Shown piece after piece: positions 42,620-56,535 of a stretch of DNA of 64,000 bases. Within the stretch, counting starts at the first letter, position 1; each line of letters opens with the position of its first letter. Origin of the DNA: Pyricularia pennisetigena (Eukaryota > Ascomycota > Sordariomycetes > Magnaporthales > Pyriculariaceae); the NCBI RefSeq assembly GCF_004337985.1, contig NC_043742.1, forward strand, positions 3,892,176-3,956,175, written 5' to 3'. Made by a program: the position numbers and the translations under genes. The notes below the pieces were generated by a model that was not told the DNA's origin, searched no databases, and saw only the letters and a list, made by a program, of their open reading frames with translations.

Positions 42620-45444
42620 TGCATCTCTGTTTTCTTTTGTTTGTTTTAATTATTAAAGCTCTCTCTTTTTTATTCTATTTTCTTTTTCTTCTTTTTTTTT
42701 TTTTTGTCTCTTTTTCACCGCCTCGACTTGTTATTTGCTTTATGTAGTGTTAGTCTGTTTTTATCTTGTTTTAATGTGCCTACAGCGCGCAGTTTTGCTC
42801 CACAACAATGAGCCTAATGAGGCCACCGTCATCAAACCCGTCTGTTTCCTTTGTCATTTCAATGTCTTATCAGCAGTAGGTCCGTAATTTACAGCTTTGA
42901 GCCATTGTTTAGGGATATTTGAAAGCTTGGGCAGTGTCCAAGTCTGTAAAAAATGTTGCGATGAGAAGGTCGAGCCAGATGTTAGACCGTGAAGCTAGAC
43001 CTGCACTGATTTGAAAAATTTTGTCCATATCCGTTTGTATGTTGAGTGTTTGACTTGCGCTCAAGGTTCCAGGCTCGTGGTAAGGTCAACGAGTTAGGCC
43101 GGCTGTCTTTTGTTCACCTATAGCCAAGAATGATGGGAAACCATGAACATTGATGACTCCTTAGGAGGAGACCCATACCACATGGTCTCGTATCATTCCA
43201 GTTATCGAGATGTATGACAACAATGCCCACTTGCTGTCGGAGTGGTCAATGTGCCTTGCGATAACATAAATTGCACTGCGAGCTAGCTGTCTTGGTACGG
43301 ACCTGGGCGTCAAGACCGCATTAGTTTCTGCAAGATTCAACACTTCGTTTCAACGCTACCATTTCGTTCAACCTCGGAGGGGCCTCGGTGGGATAATGAT
43401 TAAATTCACGACAATAGGGAATGTCGGCATCTTTGACGGGACTGTGGTTGACGATTTGGAGCCTCGCGCTTTTTTTTAGTGTTTTACAGAGTGCCTGCCG
43501 GGCGAACCGGGTCGCCACTGAGGCGACTCGCGACAAACAAAATTGGAGGTTCCCATAGCATTATAAGGTTGAGGTAATGGTAAACAAGTAGGTCTGTATA
43601 AGTAACAATAACCTTTATCTTTCCGAGTCGTAAAAACCCGGAAGTAACGAAGACGACAAAGTTTGACATAGGAACCCCCCCTTTTAAAAAAAAAAAAAAA
43701 AAAAAACTCTTGATCGATCGGACAAGCCACATGCTAACTGCCTGCAATTAACAGATGGCGGACATTGGCGACACTCAAAGTGGGTCGAGTCCCACCCCGC
43801 GTTGCTCACAATTCTCGCTTCCCTGCATGCTTATTGGCCAATCCGGAATAGATAGACGCTCATTAAAATTCCATTCTGATATGCGGGGAACCGCTTTGCA
43901 GAGTGTTTTCAGCCCACTAGCCCCCCGCCTTTTCAGGGGCGGACTTCACCGCTTTCGTGGTTGCAAAAAACGGCTTGCTGAGCTGCATGCGCCTTGCATC
44001 GTAGGAATGCGAGTCAATGAGTCGAGAGTGCCACTGTACCTGGGAAGGGCTTGTCTTGTAGTGGGCAATTGGCTTCCAACGACAGCTTTAAAAAAGACAA
44101 AGTCTTTTTTCAGGGTCCTTCAGGGTCCTGATAAAAGCTTTTGCGGTATCAAAGCTTCTGGAAAAAGCCCTTTGACGCTACCCCTCTCCGGTCGAGGTGG
44201 GGAAAACGCGACGACCAGGTAGACAAACAACGTAGGGCAAAGAACCCCCTCTTTCATTTTCTCCTGTTCATATGAGATTGCCTTGATTGCTTGGATGTAT
44301 ATTACCGGATAAGGTGTTGGAAACGCGCTCGGCCCGTCTTTTTTTTTATTTCCTCAGCGATGGAATTACCCTTTGGTGCTACCCCTAAGCCCTAGGCATT
44401 CTCCAGCCGCACCTCGTCTCCGTCACATTGCGCTGAGACTGCATTGTTCCATCTGCAAAACGCGAATCCCAGACCAGAGCGGGTTAGGGCAGCGTCAGGC
44501 AACGCACAAACTTTGCCAGTATCTGGCGTTATCATGTACTTCGCACCTATCTATCTGGCCGGGAGCCCGTCGAGGCCTAATCCCATCTAATGTACAACAA
44601 GTAATTAGCTGTATTTCGTCTGGTCACGCAGGTGACGAGAAAGTGACAGGATCAAGAGCGGGCCTTGTGGAGGCATCTGGATCCGTTCCCATACGTCGCC
44701 TCCTCCGTGCTCAATGGGTTCTGCATGTCTTTGCGGATGATTCGGCCTAGTCCCAGCAGGCATGCAGAGACCTTGCCTCCTTCCCTTCCCTGTTTGTTAA
44801 GACGGATTTTAAGGCTGCGGAGAAGGCAAAGAAAGAAGGAAAAAAAAAAAAAAAATCTTTCGAGCCCTACAAAAACAACCCCTCATCACCCGTTCCTTCC
44901 CACATTTTCTTCACCGCTCTCACACAGTCTTCCTTGGATTTTCGAAGCAGCCGAGACAGCACTTTTGAGTTTTTCACCCGACTTGGATTTCATCCTGACA
45001 TCTCGATACAGTCAAATACAGTTCGACTGAATCCTTTCCCATCCACCAGATCATCCTGCAGCGTTGACAACGTTGCCTTTTAGCAAATTCGTCGGTACGT
45101 TTTGTCTGCTCATACCCCACCCGCATCAAAAAAAACCAACATTCGACACCCCCACCTGCCTACTTGCCGTTTTCGCTCGCACAAGGCCAATTTCCAACGG
45201 TCCCGAACGGCCTCAACAGACCATTTTTCTGCCAGCTTCGCAAAGATACACACGTTCCTTGACAAAGCTTGGTCGACATCAAGTCATACTTTCCGTCTTC
45301 CTGCCACCATAGGCTTCAACTTCACTTTATCCACGCCTCGCCATCATCAGTCTCGTGCTCCTTGACACGAGTCGCAAGTCGAAGAACAATCGTTGACAGT
45401 GTTCCTCGCGCCATACAGAATCAAACTCGTACCAACAGCTAGCA
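42620..45444. other. 2.8-kb intergenic region before the zinc-knuckle gene
   Basis: The first part is the T-rich 3' flank of the large protein. Near 44090-44130 are a perfect 9-bp hairpin and a short direct repeat; A-runs lie at about 43687-43706 and 44839-44855. A 155-codon + frame at 43755-44222 begins with ATG but is Arg/Ser/Leu-rich without domain resemblance. From about 44870 the sequence is C/T-rich with many CA motifs, typical of the promoter and long leader of a highly expressed translation-related gene; a leader intron is possible. Confidence 0.45.
44090..44130. repeat. 9-bp perfect hairpin followed by a 9-bp direct repeat
   Basis: AAAAAAGAC and its reverse complement are separated by AAA (44090-44110). 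Directly after, CAGGGTCCT occurs twice in tandem. No function is assigned. Confidence 0.7.
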
Positions 45445-46829
45445 ATGGATTTCGGAGGTGCTCAGAGCGGCGGTGCCGGTGCCCGCCCTTGCTACTCATG
45501 TAAGTAGTCTCACCTTGACGTCCGTCTCGCGATGGAGTCCAAGATGAAGAAATTACGTTGGCTTGCGTTTTGCCTTCCCTTTGCCCATTTGGACGTTTAC
45601 CATGCGCGACTCATGTCTTGCGATAAAAAAAAAACACAATTTTGGCATCACCAAATGTTCCCGCTTGGGGCCCTTTACCCCATACCTGTTTCCCGCTTCC
45701 AGTTACAACGTTGAACTTTCAGCCCTTCAAGTTGGGCTTTCTGTTGTGTTGCTGCTATTTGCTCTACCGTTCCCTTCAACTCTTTCACCTGCTGCAACAT
45801 TCTTTGCAAATTCCTGTTCAGTCCGCGAACTATCACCAAGGACCATGATGTGTTTGCGGAGACATTTGTTTTTTGAGCGTGGTTCTAAACGAGCTGCAAC
45901 CCTTAGGCCTCTTCGCCTCGCATTCTTGTCACGTCTCCTGAGTTGTTGTTGTTGAGGGGAGAAGTCTGACAGAGTGAACGATTTAGGCGGGCAACCCGGT
46001 CACCAGGTATGAGGAACATTGGGGCCCGAAACGGTGTTAAGTGGCCGGGAGAGAGATGACGTCGCTTGACCCTCTCGGAATGCTAACATAATCTTTCAGG
46101 CTCGCGAATGCCCTAACCGTGGCGCTGCCAAGTGGTGAGTTTTATCGCCACGTCTATGCGGCAAAGAATAGCCAATCAACTGACTGTCAACCTCCTCAGC
46201 TATAACTGCGGTGGTGAGGGACACATAAGCCGTGCTTGCCCTGAGGAGCCCAAGGACCAGAAGATCTGCTACCGATGCAGTCAGCCCGGCCACATCTCCC
46301 GCGACTGCCCCTCCGGCGGTGCTGGTGGCGGCGGTGGCGGCCAGTCCTCTGGTGCTGAGTGCTACAAGGCAAGTCTTGATTCTTTACCAGCCGTATCATC
46401 AACAACTACCAGGTCTCTCTCAACTAACAGCACCATAGTGCGGCGAGGTCGGTCACATCGCCCGCAACTGCTCGAAGGGTGGATACGGCGGTGGCGGCGG
46501 CGGTTACAGCGGTGGCGGTGGCTACGGCGGCGGCTACGGCGGAGGTGCCGGTGGGAAGACCTGCTACTCTTGCGGTGGTGTCGGCCACATGTCGCGTAAG
46601 TTTCTCTTCCTCCTTGGGGATGCCGGCGCTCATCTGCTCATTGCGCTTTTCGAATCATGGCTAACGCACCATGCATACAGGCGACTGTGTTAACGGCAGC
46701 AAGTGCTACAACTGTGGCGAGACCGGCCACTTCTCGCGCGACTGCTCCAAGCGCTCGACCACTGGCGAGAAGATGTGCTACAAGTGCCAGCAGCCCGGTC
46801 ACGTCCAGGCCGAGTGCCCCAACAACTAA
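45445..46829 (+). CDS. Seven-zinc-knuckle nucleic-acid-binding protein (CNBP/Gis2/Byr3 type)
   Basis: Model join(45445..45499, 45987..46006, 46100..46134, 46200..46368, 46439..46595, 46681..46829), 194 aa. It encodes seven CCHC knuckles (C-x2-C-x4-H-x4-C), the typical number for this family. Gly-rich linkers separate knuckles 3-4 and 4-5, the second very long in Gly/Tyr. The knuckle borders prove the splicing: exon 2 is only 20 nt, and intron 4 must use a GC donor (AAG|GCAAGT at 46369) for CYK to join [11 protein letters not shown]. Intron 1 (487 nt) is far longer than any other in the window. Family members bind single-stranded, G-rich nucleic acid, associate with polysomes and mRNP granules, and promote translation of selected mRNAs. 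It is convergent with the acyl-CoA dehydrogenase gene 0.8 kb away. Expression is presumably strong, given the pyrimidine-rich promoter. Confidence 0.95.
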
Positions 46830-47624
46830 ACCTCTTACCATCGAAACGCCTGATGATGTAAACGCACGTACCCTGTGCGACCCGTCTTCTCATGACGAGC
46901 GAAGAGGATGGCTGGCTTCCTGGGGGCGGCCTGTCTGTTGAGAGTGCGGAGGAGAGAGTGAGGAAACGAAAACTCCTTTCTTGTGGGAGGCCACAGAGTA
47001 TGGCTCCACGTGGGTCGCGTTGGGTTGCTTGTTATTTGCACCATCTGGATACCCCCCCAAAAGTGATATGGGATTTGCTGCGGTTTATTTATCATTTGTC
47101 CTTTGCTCTACCTTTCTACCTCGGCTCATGTTCTGCCATCTTTTACGACTGGACGGCTCTGACCATTCGACAATGGGTAACGGCAATAATTACGCGATGA
47201 TTTACACGACGAAAACAGGGAAACAGGGGAGACACAGTGTTACGATTGATTAAGGACGTCGAGAGCGGACTTGGCTTTTTGTCTCAGCAAAATATTTTTT
47301 TCATATGGTCTTGAGGCGTGGATTTGCGATCAGGGAGTTCATGGATTGGCTCTGGCCATTGAAAAACAAACCGGGTTTCTACAAAAGTCTCTTGCGTCTT
47401 GTTTTGCCTTGCAGCCATTGTATGTCATGACTTGGCCGACGTAGCCGATGTCTTTTTCTATTCCGTTGACCTTGAAGAAAAGGTGGTGGCGCATATGACG
47501 TTGTGGCCAACCTTATGTGATGTATTTTCTGATGGCCAAGTCAAATGCTTTGAAAAGGTTGATATTTCATAATATCTAACAGCACCATCTATATATTACA
47601 GACGAAATTAACGCAAGTCATAGC
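46830..47624. other. Convergent 3' intergenic region
   Basis: The 3' flanks of the zinc-knuckle gene (+) and the acyl-CoA dehydrogenase gene (-) meet here. T-rich sequence only; no gene is seen. Confidence 0.5.
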
Positions 47625-49405
47625 TTATAACATTGCCTTGGGCATGTTCTTCATTGCCTGCCTCACACCGAGATCGCCCAAGATCTCCTCTGCGCCACCC
47701 TATAAAGAAGGAAAAAAAAAGTTAGTACTGATACTTGTTACGGAATTAGTCAGGGCAAAAAAAGAGCAAACATACCAGGATGGCATCAAACTTGTAGGTC
47801 CTGTTAAAGTTCTCAATGATGTAGCCCATTCCGGTCTGCGTAAGACCCCGTCCGCCCCAAATCTGTACAGACTCGTCGGCGATTTCATGTGCCATGCGCG
47901 TGGCGCTCATCTTGAGCAGCCCAATCGGGCCACCGAGGTGCTTGGCCTGTTCCGAGTAAGGCATGTGGCACATCTGGTAGGTAATGGTCTCGAGCCAGCT
48001 CTGGTGGGATTCGACAAGGGCGATCATCTTCGCCAGCTTGAGCCTGATGACGGGCTGGTCAATCAGGCGTTTGCCAAAGACGAGACGCTGGTGTGCCCAC
48101 TTGAGACACTCCTCGACGATGGTCCTGCAGTAGCGTACTGTTCCGCACGTCATGGTCCAGCGCTCGTGGTTAAAGTTGGACAGAATGACGTAGATGCCCT
48201 TGTTTTCCTCGCCGAGGAGGTGTCCGGCAGGGACCTTGACATTGTCAAAGGTGATGTAGGTCGTACCCGCGGCGCGCGAGTAGCTGGTCTTCATCTGTTG
48301 CGTCTCGACGCCCTCACCGCGCTCGATGATCAGCACCGACAGGCCCCTGTCGGTCTTGACACCGGTGACAAAGTAGTCACAGAACACGCCTATATAGACA
48401 GATTTAGGTTAGTTTCCCGTTGGAAGGGGAGTTATCCGGTATGCTTTTCACGATAGCCGAGACATACCATTTGTAATCCACTTCTTAGTGCCATTGACAA
48501 TGTAGTGCTTGCCGTCGGCGGTCTTCTTGGCGGTGGTGCGCAGATTAGCGACGTCGGAGCCGGCAAAGGCCTCGGTGATGGCCAGGCAAATCTTCTTCTT
48601 GCCCGAAAAGACCTCGTCGGTAATCTTCTTCTTCAAGGGCTCATCCTTGCAGAAGTTGAGCACGGCAGTCAAGCCGATGACCATGCCAGCCAGGTTGCCA
48701 TCCTGGAAGCCACGAGCCGAGGGGCGGGTCTGCTCCTGAACACAGATCAGGTCGTGGAAGTAGTCAAATTCCTTGCCGTCAACCGCACCATCCAGCAGAT
48801 TCTGGCCGTAGAGGTGCTTGCCCGGACCCATTCGCATGTGCAGGATGCCTGCCTTGCTCATGCGGTCAATGAGCTCCTGTGAAACATATTCGCCATCGCG
48901 CTCCCTGGCCTGGGCCTCTGGAGTGGTGTATATGTCGGTGAACTCGCGAATAGCGCGACGCAGGCGGTGGTGAGACTCCTTGTAGTAGGGCGACTTGAAT
49001 GGAGGTGAGAGCCAGAGGGGCTCGGCGTAAGGAACCAGGGAGAGGTCGCCCGGCTTTGGGGTTATAACGGAGGGCTTCTCATTGACTATAGTGCCGACGG
49101 CAAGGTCCTTGTACTTTGTCAGGCTGTTTTGGAGCAATAAGCAAATACTTAAGTCAGCTGAAGATCGCGAGAACAGTTCAGAAGAGCAGGGCATCACAGC
49201 TAACATACACTTCATGGCGATGCAGGTTGTAAAAGTCGGTCGTCGCATCGGTACCGGCAGCCTGGCGCAGTACAGCCTCACCACCCGGGTGGGCGTCTAG
49301 GAAGTCGGAGACGTCGTAGACGACCGAGTCGATGATGAACCAGACATCGTCCTCGGTGTTGTGCTTCTTGACCTCCTCGCGAGTGAAGGTTTTTGTGGAG
49401 GCCAT
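47625..49405 (-). CDS. Cytochrome b5-acyl-CoA dehydrogenase fusion
   Basis: Model complement(47625..47699, 47776..48389, 48468..49123, 49209..49405), 513 aa. Residues 1-70 are a cytochrome b5 domain: HPGG with axial His39 and a second His in LHRH (62 or 64). The rest is a complete acyl-CoA dehydrogenase. The N-terminal helical part is followed by the FAD/substrate loop [16 protein letters not shown], the beta domain (KKWITNGM...CDYF) and the C-terminal helices ([29 protein letters not shown]). The last exon encodes [16 protein letters not shown]. The position often holding the catalytic Glu (E-G-T) is Gly here. A Glu in NHERW sits where isovaleryl- and long-chain-type enzymes carry theirs. 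Such fusions occur in fungi; the b5 domain could pass electrons directly. The acyl substrate is unknown, and no peroxisomal SKL or clear presequence is seen. Confidence 0.92.
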
Positions 49406-53167
<3,762 letters not shown>

Positions 53168-53211
53168 TTGATGGCTCATTGATTGTCGTCGTTGCGTTTG
53201 GGCCCAGTCCG

Positions 53212-53242
<31 letters not shown>

Positions 53243-53974
53243 TGGAAAAGCCTGCTTAAAGGGAGGCACAAAGACACCATTTAATGTGAAATCATTGTAC
53301 CGAGGTTAGAATGCGTTTGTGGAACAGTCACTGATTTAAGCTTCATATTTACCATACGAGTGCTAGTTATTGTTGTACATTGATAAAATAGAAATACGGT
53401 CGGGTTAAGAGAATTAATTTCCATTGCCAAGCATATCAAGCTGACAACATGGAGCAATTATCACAATACAACGTATTTACTTTGTACGTCCATGAGCTAT
53501 GGAGATATCAAGGTGCATTCCAACAATCATACTTATGACAATAGAACCGTATCGCTACCACTGGTTGAGTACATGAGAAAACAGAAAAAGTGATATAGGC
53601 CAGTCAAACCCCGTATACTTAATATTATTCTTGCGGCGAGAATACAAAATGCACATTGTAGAGTAATAATAGTCAGTCTTAGATATTGCTTCAGTATGGT
53701 TACCAGGGTTAGGGTTTATACTACCAGGGCTTCTCTGCCCCACCACGAGATTATGACGAACTTTGAGGAGGGCGAGAGCTTAAGCTTGACGATTTGACTC
53801 ACAAGTCGATTCATCCTCCCCACCAAATTCGGTGTACCTACGTCTGTCGTTATTGCCAGTGCGTCAACAAGAAGCACACACCACGCCTCGTTTCTGTTAA
53901 ATCGATCATCCAGCGGCCGTTTCTCCCTCATTGACAAACCTAATTCGCGGTCTGCTATCCACCCCGCCGAACCA
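53168..53974. other. Intergenic with poly(T) tract, upstream of eIF2B beta
   Basis: A/T-rich sequence between tandem genes on the + strand; the right 150 bp form the leader of the eIF2B gene. No gene is recognised. Confidence 0.45.
53212..53240. repeat. Poly(T) tract, 29 nt
   Basis: Uninterrupted T run 45 nt after the stop codon of the amine oxidase gene, probably within its 3' untranslated region. Confidence 0.9.
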
Positions 53975-55448
53975 ATGGCGCCCACTCAGGCGAATTTCGC
54001 GCCAAGCTTGGAAAAGCTGCGCAAGTCACTCAAGTCACAGCCTCTCGAGTCTTCCATTGAGGCCTTGATATCGTACGCAGGCCGTCTGATTCCCCTCAGA
54101 AGTACCAGGACGCTGATTGACTGACCGATTCCAACCTTTCAGGCTACTCAAACGTCGCCAGGTCACCAGCCCGCAACAATGCGCCGTTGCCACCGCCCAC
54201 ATCCTCCTCCAAGTCGTCGCCCGCGGCAGGTGGAAGGATGTCGATCAGCTACTCGACAACGTCCAGCAGACTGGCCGCCGGCTCGGCAGTGCGCGCCCGA
54301 ACGAGCTCGTCATTGGTAACATTACAAAGCGCGTGATGGGCCTTATCCGTGACGAAGCGATGGAGGACCGCAACGCAGACGTTGACGACAGTGCTGCCCC
54401 TAGCCCAGCAAAGGGTGCCACCTCGTCCACACCGCCAGCTATTCAGAGCACACCCAAGCTTCTGACCCGCCAGTCGACATTTGCGCAGGCATCGCCGCAT
54501 GTCACGGCACAGTCAATATTCAGCACGCTTCTATCCGAGTCGACGGATCCCAGCGTGGCCAGCGCCTCCCCGTTCAGGTATTCTGGGACGTCAACGCCCC
54601 GGGGTGGCGGTGCAGGGCTGGCAATCGGTGGGACTGTGGCCAACATTGCCTCTCTGCGCAATGAGGTTATCGAGGGTATTGAAGAGATTCTGGACGAGAT
54701 ATCGCAGGCCGACGATCAGATAGCGGCGCTTGGAGACACATATATCAACCCGGAAGACTACGTCATGGTCTACAAACCCTCATCAACGGTGGAGAAATTC
54801 CTTGCGAGGGCAGCCAGGGAGAGGAAGTTCACGGTGCTGATCGCAGGCGTTGAGGAGGAGGAACTTTGCTCGGGCTCTTCTACCGAAGCAGCCGACCCGT
54901 ACGCCGCGTTGCGGAAGAAACTAGCAAGTCACAAGATACCCGTCATCAACCTGGTTGGCCCAGGAACGATGGCATATTTCCCCCTCACGACCAAGGTCCT
55001 TCTCGACGTCAAATCCATTACGGCGAGTGGTGGCGTTCTGGTCGACGCCGGAGCCGGGCTAGTGGTGCGGGCTGCGCGTCAGTTCAACAGGCCGGTGTAT
55101 GCGCTTGCCGGTGTCTACAAGCTATCGCCGGACGACCTTGAGGACCCGAAGCCTGTGCTTGAGTGGGGAAACCCGTCACCACACGCCGATTTTGCCGACG
55201 GCGCCCTGCTGGATGGGATCGACATTCGGACGCCGCTGATTGAGTATTTGGGCCCTGAAATGATCAGCGCCTATATCAGCAATCTGTAAGTGACTTGCCC
55301 TCGCAAAGAAAAGCGGCTGCCTCCTTTTCGGTCTGTTCCATCTACTAACCACAAGTCATCATGCAGTGGAACAACTTCACGGCACAATCTTCAAAGTATC
55401 ATCAGGGATCATTACAAACACGATGACATAGCTGTGTTTATTCAATAA
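53975..55448 (+). CDS. GCD7: Translation initiation factor eIF2B subunit beta
   Basis: Model join(53975..54072, 54143..55285, 55367..55448), 440 aa. The N-terminal helical domain contains LLKRRQ and the segment ARGRWKDVDQLLDNVQQTGRRLGSARPNELVIGNITKRV; its G-N-I-x-K/R-R-V core is typical of the alpha/beta/delta regulatory subunits, and the flanking residues fit beta. A Ser/Thr/Pro-rich insert follows (about aa 120-190). The C-terminal Rossmann-like domain has ERKFTVLIAG, a hydrophobic strand INLVGPGTMAYF, the GGVLVDAGAG loop, PVYALAGVYKLSP, and the terminal PEMISAYISNLGG. eIF2B is the guanine-nucleotide exchange factor of eIF2 in the cytosol. The beta subunit, with alpha and delta, senses phosphorylated eIF2alpha. 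The expected ending is restored only with exon 3. Human EIF2B2 is shorter because it lacks the insert. Confidence 0.93.
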
Positions 55449-56535
55449 GTCCATCCCGGACAGATAAAAATGCAGCGCCGCGGCCATCAACTTTCTGCCG
55501 TCTCCAGAAACCGGATCAGCGCGGAAATTAAATCAGTCGGTTGGAATCCTTTATCAGCCAGCCTCACTTGCAAGGTTTGTGGACCTTTAACGAAAATAGG
55601 AACGACATAAGACGACGTGTATGTCTTACGCAACAGCCTATGCTGTTTACTGTTTGGAGGGGCGGGAAAGGCTATTGTTGGTCTGATCTGATACGCAGCC
55701 TTCCAATCATTAGTGCATGTTGTGCTCGCTTTCAGATTTCGCATCTCGATACCAAATGTGGAAGTGCACCACTGTCTAGCGTGAAGTGGGGCCGCGTCAC
55801 CATGCGCTCTGATTTGAGTCACAGCCCACTAGCACAATCTCGGTCTGGCGACTGACATACGCCAGCGTTCGTGGAAGAGAGGCCAGACTGTTTTTTTATG
55901 GATGGACGGCGACCACGGCGTGACCAATTGCCACGCTGTGGTATTGCTTTCATGTTGGCAGAGCGGAGGAATCGAGTCAGGACGGATAGGCTCACTTTAT
56001 GGGGTGAGCCTCAATAGATAGGTGGTGCTCAGTGAGTGAGGGCACTGCAGATGTGGTCAGGCCTCTTGGTTCGTCTCACAGCCCCACTACTTTCTCGAGC
56101 TCCTTGGGTGACCCTGCATATTCTGGCTCGGTTGATGGCTGCCAGACCTTTCTGACGAAACAGTGGCAGCGCAGGGAGGGCTCCTGCACCTCAAGTCAGA
56201 TAGGATGAATATTCCACAAGGTACTAGTAGACAATGACCAGATTAGGTTCAACACAGCCTCGGTTCCGCGGTTCCTGTGCTTCTTGCGGGAAGTTGTGAT
56301 ATGTTGCCACATTTTTAAGCAGAGTCCCGCCTCTGATGAGCTGGCCCAGCTCCATACTGAATCTTGGCTTACTTTTCAATACTTTCGAGGGTGTAAGTAG
56401 TAACCTTCTTGTAAGGTTGATGATAGTCACGTTGCAAGTCACTTCACATTTTCTTCCCCATATAAGAAACCCGATACCATTCCCTTACCCAAGTAGTCTA
56501 AGGGCATTCATTGCCTAAGGCCATCCGGCGACATA
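55449..56535. other. Intergenic, eIF2B beta to PPxY protein
   Basis: No supported gene in 1.1 kb; mixed sequence with no notable repeat. Confidence 0.45.

Noticed and set aside
43755..44222. 155-codon + frame starting with ATG
   Set aside because: Composition is random-like and includes a hairpin and direct repeat; no homologue comes to mind.
45840..45945. Possible C/D-box snoRNA in the first intron of the zinc-knuckle gene
   Set aside because: C-like and D-like boxes occur about 95 nt apart, but there is no terminal stem and no recognisable guide region.
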